Origin: Paramoeba atlantica | Taxonomy: Eukaryota; Discosea | Direction: 5' to 3' | Assembly: GCA_977017575.1 (NCBI GenBank) | Contig: CDRNVI010000032.1 | Coordinates: forward strand, 1 to 64,000 | Length of the DNA stretch: 64,000 nucleotides | Shown: one piece after another, positions 51,075 to 60,513 of the stretch | How the letters are laid out: every line of letters starts with the position of its first letter | Numbering within the stretch: position 1 is the stretch's first letter | The notes under the pieces: generated by a model | Databases searched by the model: none | What the model was told of the DNA's origin: nothing | The model's input: only the letters and a program-made list of their open reading frames with translations | Made by a program: the position numbers and the translations under genes

Positions 51075-53753
51075 CTAATTGCTTTTTTGCGGAGGCAAAA
51101 ATCCCTTCATCTGAGTCCTTCCAGCCCACTTTAGAGGAGCTTTCGGAACCTCTGAGCCTTCCTTTACAGAGGCCGCTGCGCTAACAGGAGTCGGTGCCTC
51201 CGTCCCGGATGATTCATTTAAAACCGCCGCATTATTGCTAGCATTCATAGAGGAATCTGATTCTTGTGGAGGCAACACACCCCTCATTTTAGATGAAGCA
51301 ACCCATTTTTTAGACTTTGCAGCGGCATCCACAGAATCTGTTAAGGTCGATTCTCCAGTGCTTTCATTTACATGCATACCAGAATCGGATGCGGAAGTAG
51401 CCTTTGCGTTAGAGGCAGCAGGAAGTTCTTCCTTTTGAGAGGCAGCCGCTCCCCTTGCCAATTCCTCCATAACCTGCTGCTCTTGTGTTCTTTTCTTGAG
51501 GGAAGATTCATGGGCCTTGCGTCGATCAGCGATCCTCTCCGACTCCCACTGTAATCGACGTGAGCTCATTATTTCCAACCGTGCTCTAGTCTCCTCGGCT
51601 TTTGCTTGATTCAGTTGCTGAATTTCTAATTGATTTTTTCGTCGTTCTTCCGCATTCTGTCGCATTTCGTCTTGCTGCAGAGCCCACGTTTTTTCAATTT
51701 CTGGCCACTCCTCTTCACGCACTGCTCGAACAAAAAAATCAGCGCGCTTTACTTCAGATACAGCGCTGTCCTGTACCTTTTGCTGCTCCACCTTTAATTG
51801 TTTCTGCGCAGCACGCAGCAAAGAATTCTTGTCTGTAAGATCATGAATCTCAGAAAACTTTTTCCCGGTGACCTGTTCCATTTGTTTTATGAGATCCTGT
51901 ATGCGCGTCTTACTTTTTTGGTTTTCTTCGTCAACTTTGTTTTTGGTTTCCCGATCGATACGCTCCTTTTCGAGTTGTTTCGCAGCTTCCTGGCGATGCT
52001 GCGCGTCACGCTGCTGTTTTTCATGGAAAGACTTTTTGCGGTGCTCCTCTTTCTCAATGTCATGCGCATCACGTCGTTTTTCCATCAACTCCAGACGCAA
52101 CAAGAGTTGTTGACGCTCCGAGCTAGCTTCTGCCGCTGCTTTTTGCACAAGCCGAGCGTGCGCGTTAGAATCCTGCGAAATAAAATACGTCGACCGTACG
52201 TTCGCAACAATGTTTCGCAAGTTAGAAAGCGTGCTTGTAAACAAATCGGATTCCGTGTTAGAAAATGAAACAAATTCTTGCTCGTGATCAATGTGAGCGG
52301 AGCGTTTTCGAGTGGAAGCAACTTTCAACACTATTGGTTCAATACTCGAAAATTTTTCTACGCCACACAGTTTGCAGAGGGAAGCGAATTTGACAACGCT
52401 GTGGGAAGAAAACACTGTAGAAATTACGGCTGTTGTAATGTTCACTCGGATAACAGAAATATACTTTTCGTACAAGTTATCCTTTTCCAATATACCTACA
52501 TCATTTCCGAGTTTTACGTGAAAATTGGCATCATGCAGGTTTTGTTGCACTTTGGCATAAAAACCGCGTAGCAGTTCGGAGCACTGAGGGAGCACATGCT
52601 TTTCAACTTCGCGGAGAAGCGTCTCTCGGGTAGGGGTGTACTTCAGCCCAAGTAAACGAGTCCAGTGGTGTAGCAGACCGAGAGAAAACTGCGCGCAACG
52701 TTGCGCTACTCCACGCTCCTTCTCTCCGGCATCAGAGTAGCTTACACAGAGGGAAGAAATTAAAACTCTCCCCGCCAATTCGCTATCTGAGGCACCTTGG
52801 CGCTTTTTTCGCTTCCATAGGTGAAGTAAGGCATAAGCATGGTACAAGTAGTGGTGAGTGCCAATCGTGGCAGCCCAAAATACATTCGCCAAACAGTCAA
52901 AATAGGTGATAATTTGGGAAGGCTGCGGGTTTAAACCAGGAAAAGCTTCCGTCATAGTAAAATTCATCGTTTCGACAAGGCGGTAAGCCTCTTGCCACAT
53001 TCGCATAGAAGGTGCTGTGACGACACGGAAAAGACGGGCCCATGTATCCAAGTAGGCATGCAGAATGTCTGGAGTGCCGATAAGAAATTTGCGAAGATCT
53101 CCTGAGGGATGGGCGATAAGCTTTGGTACGCGATCGAGGTGCTTCCGAGCCACACGCAATAGATCTCGAAGTTCCGCAGCACGGTTGTGCTCCTCACAAA
53201 AAGTCGCACAACGCTGAACCGTTTGCAGAAATAAAGTCGTCAGCTTGGGATTTGTCTTGAGTAAGTCAAGAGAGAACCGATACGCTTCCCATGTAGTGCG
53301 TGCGTGAGGCTGAAGCTTCTTTCGATCTACAGTCTCTTGAAAACCGTCGGCATCAAAGGCAGCCGCGCGAAGCTCTTCCTCGAGAGGAAAGAGTGACACA
53401 GAGCTCTCGGTGACGTCTGTTTCTAGTGAACCGCTCATTAATTTCTTGTCCAGAGCAGTCACAAATTTGATCACCACTTCCTGAAGGGACGCCGCGTTAT
53501 TATGTTGCGTTATTTTCTTGTAGTGATCCAGGGCCTTCTGCGCTAACTCAAGTTGGTTTAGCTCAATACAAAGCTCAAGATGCATGTGGATGATTTTCTC
53601 CATGACGGGGTGCCAGTAGTTAACACGCCGACGGCCGCCAAGAGGCTCGTGAAGAGTGCGAAGCGCAGTTTTCCTTTCAAGGGTTGAAGTTCCAGCAGTG
53701 AGTATATCGGTTGCTCTACGATAGGCCTCCAGCGCGCGAATAGGTTCCTGCAT
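51075..53753 (-). CDS. EIF3A: Eukaryotic translation initiation factor 3 subunit A
   Basis: 892 residues from the ATG at 53,753. The N-terminus (PIRALEAYRRATDILTAG, HPVMEKIIHMHLELCIELNQ, LDHYKKITQ) matches the helical repeat start of eIF3a. A PCI domain follows at about residues 400-480 (YISVIRVNITTAVISTVFSS, VVKFASLCKLCGV). Residues ~540-760 are a long charged coiled coil (EKRRDAHDIEKEEHRKKSFH, KTRIQDLIKQMEQVTGKKF, MSSRRLQWESERIADRRKAH). eIF3a is the largest scaffold of the eIF3 complex on the 40S ribosome. The Ser/Ala-rich tail carries two similar motifs, KWVASSKMRGVLPPQ and, at the very end, KWAGRTQMKGFLPPQ. The length is shorter than the animal protein (~1,380) and near the yeast one (~960). 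There is no intron. Confidence 0.9.
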   Translation of the reverse strand: MQEPIRALEAYRRATDILTAGTSTLERKTALRTLHEPLGGRRRVNYWHPVMEKIIHMHLELCIELNQLELAQKALDHYKKITQHNNAASLQEVVIKFVTALDKKLMSGSLETDVTESSVSLFPLEEELRAAAFDADGFQETVDRKKLQPHARTTWEAYRFSLDLLKTNPKLTTLFLQTVQRCATFCEEHNRAAELRDLLRVARKHLDRVPKLIAHPSGDLRKFLIGTPDILHAYLDTWARLFRVVTAPSMRMWQEAYRLVETMNFTMTEAFPGLNPQPSQIITYFDCLANVFWAATIGTHHYLYHAYALLHLWKRKKRQGASDSELAGRVLISSLCVSYSDAGEKERGVAQRCAQFSLGLLHHWTRLLGLKYTPTRETLLREVEKHVLPQCSELLRGFYAKVQQNLHDANFHVKLGNDVGILEKDNLYEKYISVIRVNITTAVISTVFSSHSVVKFASLCKLCGVEKFSSIEPIVLKVASTRKRSAHIDHEQEFVSFSNTESDLFTSTLSNLRNIVANVRSTYFISQDSNAHARLVQKAAAEASSERQQLLLRLELMEKRRDAHDIEKEEHRKKSFHEKQQRDAQHRQEAAKQLEKERIDRETKNKVDEENQKSKTRIQDLIKQMEQVTGKKFSEIHDLTDKNSLLRAAQKQLKVEQQKVQDSAVSEVKRADFFVRAVREEEWPEIEKTWALQQDEMRQNAEERRKNQLEIQQLNQAKAEETRARLEIMSSRRLQWESERIADRRKAHESSLKKRTQEQQVMEELARGAAASQKEELPAASNAKATSASDSGMHVNESTGESTLTDSVDAAAKSKKWVASSKMRGVLPPQESDSSMNASNNAAVLNESSGTEAPTPVSAAASVKEGSEVPKAPLKWAGRTQMKGFLPPQKSN

Positions 53754-53942
53754 AATAACTTTAAGAAACGCGTAAAGATAAATAAGATTGTAACACGAAC
53801 ATTAGAGCCTTACAATTTCACTAAAAAGATAGAAAAAAACCGAAGCGTTCATACTGAAAAATATTTGCAGAAATCGAATTCCTAAAGGGCCCAGTAAAGC
53901 ATACACTAAAGTATAAACGAAAAAATCAACCAAACACAAAAA

Positions 53943-56912
53943 TTAACTTGCCGCTGATCCATATATTAGTACGCAGTCCATTGCGTATATTGGAGACATT
54001 TCCCTAGATGTCTGAAGAAAACGAAAAGATTTATGGGAAAGTATGGAATTACTAGAATGCCGAGAATATTGAGCGAGATTCCGTATCTGAGAAGCAGCAA
54101 AAGACGAAGGATCGATACTCGGAGCCAAGGCTCTACCTTTCGACACTTTAATAACCTCATTTTCCCATGTTTTGGGGTTCGGCAAACTGAAAGCGCCTGG
54201 TTCGTTGTTGATAAATTTTACGTTTTCTCTGGCAGCAAAGCGTATCATTTGATTCATTAATCGCGTCGTTCTAGCAGATGGTGCTTGACAACATAAGTTG
54301 CATCCGGGCAGGGTCATACAAGTCGTATCCCATATCTGACACCCAAGAGTAGCACAAGGGCATAATAAAGAAATATCTAAGCTCGAGCACTCGGATGAGG
54401 AAGATGCATCGGACTCATCACTGAAAGATGTTTCCCCCATTCGGGGACTGGAACACGAGCTCTCACGCGGACTTGAGCTCAGAAGTCTAGCGATTGAAGA
54501 CTGGCACAGAGAGGGACGGGAATCTGAGTCGACGTCTACACAGGGAGAAGAAATCTGGGAGTTCTCTACATCATGAAAAGGCAACTTTGCATGAGATACT
54601 GGTACTCTAGATTGTGTTGACTTTGAAATTGTTCTTGGTTCTGAAGGTGGCTGACTGGATTGCGACCGACGCTTCTCATGCCATCCGGGCAAGGAAGGCA
54701 AGGAAAGGTAACAAGGTTTCCGAAATGGCATGCGAGCGTAAGAGCTGTTCCACAAGTCCATTCGAACCAAAAAGTCTGACAGAAAAGAGGAATCCGGAAG
54801 TATGTGACTAAAAATTGCAGCACTTTCATCAACTGATTCCGAAACGGCGTTAGTGCAACGGGCTGACTCCAAGTAGCTATCAATGTTTTCATATCCTAAG
54901 ACGTGGCGCAGCACTGAATTGCCACGGTATGGATAAAAGATCGGTGTGGGCGTCTCCCAACTTAACGGACGGATATGTGAGTGGTTTATAAAGAAGTGGA
55001 AAATATTTAGTAGCGACTTCAGTGTGAAGCGAAACAAGAGAGATCGGTCCTCAGAGCACAGAGTTGTGCCGTGGGTAATAAGAGCAGAGAAGAAGTGAAT
55101 TTCTTTACCGAAAAAAATGCCCTTACGAGAAAACTGGTAGAATACAGAACTGTTGCCGCTCAAGCCCTTTTGAAGCTCGTTAGGCGCATAGCAGTTTATC
55201 ATTGGCATGTCTATGCCCCAGAAATTAGAACCACAGCGAGAATTTAAAAATGCACAGCTTGCAGTATTGCTTTCGTAATGTAGATAAGGGGGTGGTGTAA
55301 AGGGTAAAATACCGCTTTGTGATGTGAATAAATCGGAAGAAGGTAGAACCGGAGACATATCCTCTGGAGTAGAGCGGGTAAGAACCACAGGACATTTCGC
55401 AGAATCACAAATGTTAGATAGCAAATTAGAAAATGAAGTTTCATCATCGAAAAGAATGTCGCATGCTTCAAAGAGAATCAGTGCAATTGCTCTTGAGGGA
55501 GACAAGGTGCTTGTCGAAGAAGACTTAACCTTTGTTTCTGAGAAAGATAAATTGGCAGATGCGTGGGCAGCATTTACTTGTTCAATACCTTTTTCGGCAG
55601 TTACTCTAACAGGTGAAGTCTGATCTTCAACAACATTTCTTTTTTCAGGAGAAGATTTAACTTCGACAGTATCGGTAGTTTTGTGTTGCACAGAACGTGC
55701 TTTCACTTTTATTATCTCACATAGAGTTTTTATTTTTTTCGAAACCCTTGAAGATTCGTCCACTAATTCTGTACAAGGTTTGGATAAGTCACAAGTTTTG
55801 ATATCTTCTGTTATGGCCCTTTCAGTGTGTACTTTTTTGACTGTAGAAAAAAAAGCATTCACACTATTTTGGGAAACGCCTAATTTCTTTTTTTCAGCAG
55901 ACTTGCCAGACGAGACTTTTGAAGAAAACCTACGATCGTTTGTTTCGAAGGTTTTTCTTTTCAAAGCACTTGTATCCTTCAAATTATCTTCTGAAGAGGA
56001 AGTATTTTTCGGAAAGCAAACATCTCTTACCGAATTTGAATTTTTTTCGTGACGAATCAGTGGCAGTGAAGGAAGATCATCCCAAGCGCTTCTTCCATTT
56101 TCAAATTCAGATCGACGAATTGCATGGCTTTGTGAAATATCGTTCAGAAGAGGCGCGAGGCCTTTACTACTGCGTAACTGTGAGGAATTAATTTCCACCA
56201 CTCGAAATCCAGCTTCCTGAGCCATGCAATACAAGAAGGACTTTAGTCCACATCCTGGAGGGCTTTGAAAACATAAAGAAGTCGTAATTTTACTCAATGG
56301 AGAAAAGAACCCTGGCTTGTGACGAATACGATTCACACGTTGTCGTTCCATTTCAACCAGGCGTGGTGACGTACGCATAGGAAGGTGTCCCATATCGCAT
56401 GTACCAAATTCTGAGCTACTCGGAAATATGCTAGCAGGTGTTGGGTGTGAGTGCCAATAATCCCCAGGTAAATGTGGGGCTCGTCGTGGTGTAGCCCAAG
56501 AGGACATCCAATCCGAAACGGCGAGAGCACAGTCGGTGTCTTCAAATGGAAGCATACAATTCGAAAGCTGCACAGGAGCGTAGGCACTGTTCCATGTTTG
56601 ATGCTTACATTGTGAGAGATGACTTTCATAGTGTACGTAGAGAATTTTCAGAGCTGTCTCAAGGTCGTCCGTGCGAGAACTGTCAGCAGACAGGAGCGCC
56701 AGTAGTTCTGCGCGTGCAGAGCTTTGTCTTGCTTGTTTGAATGAAGTATTTAAAATGCCATCATTGGTGATTTGAGGACACCGGATAACTTCATTAGTAA
56801 TCGATGGACGTGGAGACTGCCTCTTCGGACACGACTCCTCGGTGCACTGAGACGAAGTCTCAGTTGATACATTCCTTTCAAATGCCTTGCGTCCCTTTCT
56901 TTTTGATGTCAT
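53943..56912 (-). CDS. ELG1: ELG1/ATAD5-like clamp unloader (RFC-like complex large subunit)
   Basis: 989 residues from the ATG at 56,912 (an earlier TTG would add 15). Similarity to ATAD5 is clear around Walker A (FQSPPGCGLKSFLYCMAQEA, GFRVVEINSSQLRSSKGL, residues ~215-260) and Walker B (ALILFEACDILFDDETSFSN, residues ~475-495, then CPVVLTRSTPEDMSPV). ELG1/ATAD5 pairs with RFC2-5 to unload PCNA after replication. The Walker A has an extra Leu (residue 223) between Gly and Lys, so the P-loop is non-canonical. Long Ser/Lys-rich low-complexity stretches fill residues 300-470 and 780-880. A Cys-rich patch (CPCATLGCQIWDTTC) lies near residue 890. RFC3 is encoded two genes upstream on the same strand. 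Confidence 0.8.
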   Translation of the reverse strand: MTSKRKGRKAFERNVSTETSSQCTEESCPKRQSPRPSITNEVIRCPQITNDGILNTSFKQARQSSARAELLALLSADSSRTDDLETALKILYVHYESHLSQCKHQTWNSAYAPVQLSNCMLPFEDTDCALAVSDWMSSWATPRRAPHLPGDYWHSHPTPASIFPSSSEFGTCDMGHLPMRTSPRLVEMERQRVNRIRHKPGFFSPLSKITTSLCFQSPPGCGLKSFLYCMAQEAGFRVVEINSSQLRSSKGLAPLLNDISQSHAIRRSEFENGRSAWDDLPSLPLIRHEKNSNSVRDVCFPKNTSSSEDNLKDTSALKRKTFETNDRRFSSKVSSGKSAEKKKLGVSQNSVNAFFSTVKKVHTERAITEDIKTCDLSKPCTELVDESSRVSKKIKTLCEIIKVKARSVQHKTTDTVEVKSSPEKRNVVEDQTSPVRVTAEKGIEQVNAAHASANLSFSETKVKSSSTSTLSPSRAIALILFEACDILFDDETSFSNLLSNICDSAKCPVVLTRSTPEDMSPVLPSSDLFTSQSGILPFTPPPYLHYESNTASCAFLNSRCGSNFWGIDMPMINCYAPNELQKGLSGNSSVFYQFSRKGIFFGKEIHFFSALITHGTTLCSEDRSLLFRFTLKSLLNIFHFFINHSHIRPLSWETPTPIFYPYRGNSVLRHVLGYENIDSYLESARCTNAVSESVDESAAIFSHILPDSSFLSDFLVRMDLWNSSYARMPFRKPCYLSLPSLPGWHEKRRSQSSQPPSEPRTISKSTQSRVPVSHAKLPFHDVENSQISSPCVDVDSDSRPSLCQSSIARLLSSSPRESSCSSPRMGETSFSDESDASSSSECSSLDISLLCPCATLGCQIWDTTCMTLPGCNLCCQAPSARTTRLMNQMIRFAARENVKFINNEPGAFSLPNPKTWENEVIKVSKGRALAPSIDPSSFAASQIRNLAQYSRHSSNSILSHKSFRFLQTSREMSPIYAMDCVLIYGSAAS

Positions 56913-57108
56913 AAAACAGAGACGTTTGTTGTGGAGGACCAGTATACCATTCTTCAAAATTTGCCAATATTCATCGCTATATATGAACTATTTTTATGAG
57001 ACAGAAAAAAGAGAAGGTTTTTAGTTGCAATATAATTGTTAAAAAGCAGATAGAAATGGCAGAGTTTAGCACCCAGCCAAGTATAAGTTGGTAAAGCCAT
57101 CCCATCAT

Positions 57109-57223
57109 TTACCGTAGAAACGGAAATTAGGAAAATAAGAAAATTTTAATTAAGAAAATAATTTTGTGCCAGAAAACAATCTTCCTTAATTAAAATGTTC
57201 CTTAATTTCCGTTTCTACGGTAA
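57109..57223. mobile_element. 115-bp MITE with perfect 21-bp inverted repeats
   Basis: TTACCGTAGAAACGGAAATT(A) at 57,109-57,129 and its exact reverse complement at 57,203-57,223. The interior also folds (TTTTAATTAAG/CTTAATTAAAA). It lies in the 319-bp spacer upstream of the ELG1-like gene, 8 bp from the stop of the next gene. A related half copy is near 47,940. Confidence 0.85.
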
Positions 57224-57231
57224 TTTGAAGT

Positions 57232-58776
57232 TTACGAATTTGCAAGTGCCAATGCGAGATTTATGATTTCATCCCTTGCGACCCCTTCCATAGAGTCCAT
57301 CTTTCTGTTCGACAAACAGCGCAACCATTTTGACGGTATCCATGAGTATCCATAAAAAGCGCCGAGTAGTGCCCCTAACCACATAGCTACATGACTGCGA
57401 TACGGTTGTGCACCGTTCACCGCTTCCAATAGTACCGACAACGGATCGCAAGAACTTCTTAGGAATAATTGAATTACAATTCGGTAAACCTGAAAGATAG
57501 GATGTACATTTTCTGCTTCCGAAAATATAGAACGTCTAGCCTCATTGGAAGCATCCGAAAATTCATGTGGAATCGAATCTAATCTTCCCGCAAGAAAAGT
57601 CTTTAGATTTTCTAACGGATTCGCATCGACACACTTGTGCAAGTAAGAAATGGATAAGCAATGTATGTAAGCTGTGATAACAACATTCATATGAAATGTT
57701 GGAAGCAGAAACTGAGCAATGGCCCTGAACAAGTCAATTCCTGTTTTTTTAAAGGCTAAGGGAACAAGAAGTGCAACTCCTATGAGGTCTTCATGATCAG
57801 AACACATTGACGAAGGTAATGTATTTGCTAGAATATGTTCTTTGCTTTTGATATGCAAAGAATCAAATGGAAATTTTGCCTTCATGCTAGATAAATAACC
57901 TCGAGGACGTTCATGGCCCAACTCGTAAGTTAGATCTTCCCGCAGTGCAGTGTAGTTGGAAGGACAATCTTTATTCAAAATCATTCTTGTTAGTGCTAGC
58001 ATAGAAGACACTTCAGTCGAGTAGACGCCCAATGTTCTCTGAAATGATAAATCATGCCACTTCTCTTCTGGGAGTGCTGAAGAGGGTGGAAGTGCATAAA
58101 TTTCACGAACGCAAACAAACCATTTTTCCATGATTTCCGTTTTCCAGCCATCGAAGGGAATACCCAACAGGTCTCCAAAGATTCCCCCTAGGAAGGACCC
58201 AACTACTTTCGTCTCTAATTTATTCAATTCACATGTTTTGGAAAAGGAACTGTAATTTATTCTGGGAGGAGCAAGCTCATCAAAAATTTGAATTTCGGTC
58301 TTGCTTTGATGTCGCTGTACGAGTACTATGTAGGGTGCTAAATCAATATTGCGTGATAGAAGCAATACCCAAGCTTGCAAAGATTTTTTCCAGGAAAACC
58401 CAGCGAGTCTCATCAACGTATCACCATGAACCAGCGCCCGAATATATTGTAGACGCGGATCTCGAGATTCTATGGACCATGTTTCAGAGCGTTCCATTTT
58501 TAGGCCAACATTCTTAACAAAGATCAGGAGCTCTGAAAGACTAGTAAGAGAGGCATGTAGCAAAGACATAGACTGGCCTGGAGAGTCGAGATCATTATAA
58601 ATTTCCGCCATCGTTTTTAAAAATTTCTGACTCAGTTCGGTTTCTACGATTTCCACTGATGAAGAATTAGATCTACGTGGAGAATTCCAAAAAGTATCAA
58701 ATGTTTCCGACCTAGCAATAGGTATGAGAAGATCGCTTTCCTCATCGTCTTGATCAAATCTCGTGTCGTCGCTCAT
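57232..58776 (-). CDS. ADP-ribosylglycohydrolase-like protein, likely inactive
   Basis: 514 residues from the ATG at 58,776. Residues ~190-500 follow the ADP-ribosylglycohydrolase (ARH/DraG) order: GSFLGGIFGDLLGIPFDGW (family GxxxGDxxGxxxE), a middle TLGVYSTEVSSMLALTRMIL and a C-terminal RSHVAMWLGALLGAFYGY followed by IPSKWL. In active members the middle motif is TDDTxM and the C-terminal one contains DTDTNAAxxGALLGAxYG, which bind two magnesium ions. Here they read STEV (residues 253-256) and YRSHVAMW, so the metal ligands are missing and the final Glu of the first motif is Asp. The N-terminal 180 residues form a helical domain (LHASLTSLSELLIFV, YIRALVHGDTLMRLAGF) that resembles a PUB-type peptide-binding domain, a tentative reading. 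A binding or scaffold role is more likely than catalysis. Confidence 0.65.
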   Translation of the reverse strand: MSDDTRFDQDDEESDLLIPIARSETFDTFWNSPRRSNSSSVEIVETELSQKFLKTMAEIYNDLDSPGQSMSLLHASLTSLSELLIFVKNVGLKMERSETWSIESRDPRLQYIRALVHGDTLMRLAGFSWKKSLQAWVLLLSRNIDLAPYIVLVQRHQSKTEIQIFDELAPPRINYSSFSKTCELNKLETKVVGSFLGGIFGDLLGIPFDGWKTEIMEKWFVCVREIYALPPSSALPEEKWHDLSFQRTLGVYSTEVSSMLALTRMILNKDCPSNYTALREDLTYELGHERPRGYLSSMKAKFPFDSLHIKSKEHILANTLPSSMCSDHEDLIGVALLVPLAFKKTGIDLFRAIAQFLLPTFHMNVVITAYIHCLSISYLHKCVDANPLENLKTFLAGRLDSIPHEFSDASNEARRSIFSEAENVHPIFQVYRIVIQLFLRSSCDPLSVLLEAVNGAQPYRSHVAMWLGALLGAFYGYSWIPSKWLRCLSNRKMDSMEGVARDEIINLALALANS

Positions 58777-59108
58777 AAAAGTATGCGAATCTAAAAAACA
58801 ATGTGTAATTGATTAATGCAATGGAGGTTAAAGTGCAATGGAGACGCTGTTAGCAAATGAGGCTTTCAAAATAAAAAAGAGGATGTACAAAGATTTGACA
58901 GTTAGGTACACCTGACCTAAGTACACTGTCCATCTAGGTGTGCCGGGCGTACACAGGTGCGGCGTTTGCGGGTAATTACGAAAATTTGTTTTAAAGTTGC
59001 GATAATATTCATCGATATCCTCAAATTTTCAACGATTTTGTAAAAGGTATTGGACTTGCAGAAGGTCCATATAAATTATCGCTCAGGTGTGCGTGGGTAC
59101 AAGGCTCT
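58777..59108. other. Intergenic spacer
   Basis: 332 bp between the ARH-like start and the RFC3 stop. Just upstream of the ARH-like ATG the coding strand reads TTGTTTTTTAG, 13-15 nt before the ATG, an acceptor-like T-tract plus AG. Other genes in the cluster do not show it clearly. Confidence 0.35.
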
Positions 59109-60254
59109 TCACTGCTTCGCCTTCTTTGTAATTTCTTCCACCCTAAAAACAGCCATTGCATGCGCCGCAAATGCCTCAAGATGAAAAATAGGCTTGGATC
59201 CAAGACGAAGTGAATGATCGTATGTGGCGGCATGTTCTATCAATTTGCTTTTCGACTCTGGAAAATTAGCAAGCTTTAGCAATGCAGTAAGAAGCTCTTG
59301 AAAAACTAATCCCGGGGGAATGCACGACCCCAACAAATCGTAAAACATGCCACGAACTTCATGCAGTTTCTTAGGCGTCTGTTCCCGTACAATACACGTC
59401 GCAATATCACGCACAGTAGTCTGCCACGTGGGCATATGAATCTTACGATTATTTTTCCACGCCGACTCCAACAACAGCAACGACCGTCGCACATTCCCAT
59501 TTGCAAGCTGCAAAATCTCCTCTCGCAGTTCCGTCGTTAGCCCTGCACTCGCCTCCCCCTCCTTTTTCAACACCGTATCCAGCAACAACGAAATCTGCGC
59601 CACCTGCGGGCACGGCACACGAATCTCCAAACACCGACTTCGAATCGGTGCAATCAACCGTCCCGTACTCTCCGCAACTAAAACCAACCGACACGTCGTC
59701 ACACATTTCTCCATTGTACGACGCAACGCTTGTTGCGCCGGTCGTGTCATTCGATCCACCTCATGCAACACTAACACACGAAAACGCGGTGGGGAGCTTA
59801 ACGAAGGCGATAACATCCCCCCTTGTTGTTTTTCCCTCTCACCTCCCCCTACACCCCCTTCCCCGGCCCGTACTATCGGGGCCGACTGCGCAATCTCCTT
59901 TAACGTGGTCATCACCACCGCTCGGTCATAACTCCCGAGTTCGGACAGATTCATCTCGGTGTGGTACGGGGAGGTGAGCGCCGTGACCTCCACGGTTTTA
60001 CTCTCGGTGACTTTCACCGATTTGTGCTCGAGCTTGAGTTTGTCTAAACGGCCAGGGGCGCTGTGGTCGGGGTCGAACAGCTCACGGAGGAGGGCGCTGA
60101 CACGGGTGCGTTTGCCGCTGCCGGGGGGACCGGTGAACAGCAGGTGGGGGAAGGCACGGCTGTGGGCGATCGCACGGAGCCGTGGGGTGAGGGAGGGGTG
60201 GAGATCGAGCTGGTCGAGCGTGCGGGGGTGTTGGGTGTCGACCCAGAGGGACAT
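59109..60254 (-). CDS. RFC3: Replication factor C subunit 3
   Basis: 381 residues if started at the ATG at 60,254, where the protein reads MSLWVDTQHPRTLDQLDLHP; RFC3 proteins begin MSLWVDKYRP. The open frame extends upstream to 60,440 but is Pro/Ser/Phe-rich leader. Features in order: Walker A TGPPGSGKRTRV, AVVMTTLKEIAQSAPI, Walker B VLVLHEVDRM, QQALRRTMEKC, and the SRC arginine-finger motif RSRCLEIRVPCP. The C-terminal helical collar ends ITKKAKQ with a TGA stop. RFC3 is a small subunit of the clamp loader and of all RFC-like complexes, including that of ELG1/ATAD5 nearby. A ~30-residue Gly/Glu/Ser-rich insertion before Walker B (GEGGVGGGEREKQQGG) is unusual. Confidence 0.92.
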   Translation of the reverse strand: MSLWVDTQHPRTLDQLDLHPSLTPRLRAIAHSRAFPHLLFTGPPGSGKRTRVSALLRELFDPDHSAPGRLDKLKLEHKSVKVTESKTVEVTALTSPYHTEMNLSELGSYDRAVVMTTLKEIAQSAPIVRAGEGGVGGGEREKQQGGMLSPSLSSPPRFRVLVLHEVDRMTRPAQQALRRTMEKCVTTCRLVLVAESTGRLIAPIRSRCLEIRVPCPQVAQISLLLDTVLKKEGEASAGLTTELREEILQLANGNVRRSLLLLESAWKNNRKIHMPTWQTTVRDIATCIVREQTPKKLHEVRGMFYDLLGSCIPPGLVFQELLTALLKLANFPESKSKLIEHAATYDHSLRLGSKPIFHLEAFAAHAMAVFRVEEITKKAKQ

Positions 60255-60440
60255 GGAGAGCAGGGAGGGGAGGGGAGGGAAGGGAAGGAGACAAAAGAAA
60301 GAAGTGAGGGAAAGAAGGAAATCTGTAAAGGAAAGAACCATTTCTGAAATGGTTGGGGTTGTGGAAAAATGGATGGAGAGATAGGGGGGATGGGGTGAGG
60401 GGTGTGGTTGAGAAAAATGATGAAAAGAGGGGGAATGCAA
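60255..60440 (-). promoter_or_regulatory. Pyrimidine-rich leader of RFC3
   Basis: The coding strand is dominated by CCTTCCCTT, CCCCTCCCC and TTTCTTTT runs for ~150 nt before the RFC3 ATG. Its character matches the leader of the RCC1-repeat gene. It has no AG directly before the ATG. Confidence 0.4.
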
Positions 60441-60513
60441 GGAAAACGGAGCTCAGATTGCCTTTCGACTACTTTTGTTCCTCGTTCAGGTTTTGAAAAT
60501 ATTGTCGTCCCAC

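Noticed and set aside
53943-60254. Trans-splicing acceptor sites before each ATG.
   Set aside because: A T-tract plus AG is seen before the ARH-like gene only; RFC3, ELG1 and RCC1-repeat genes lack a clear AG at that place.
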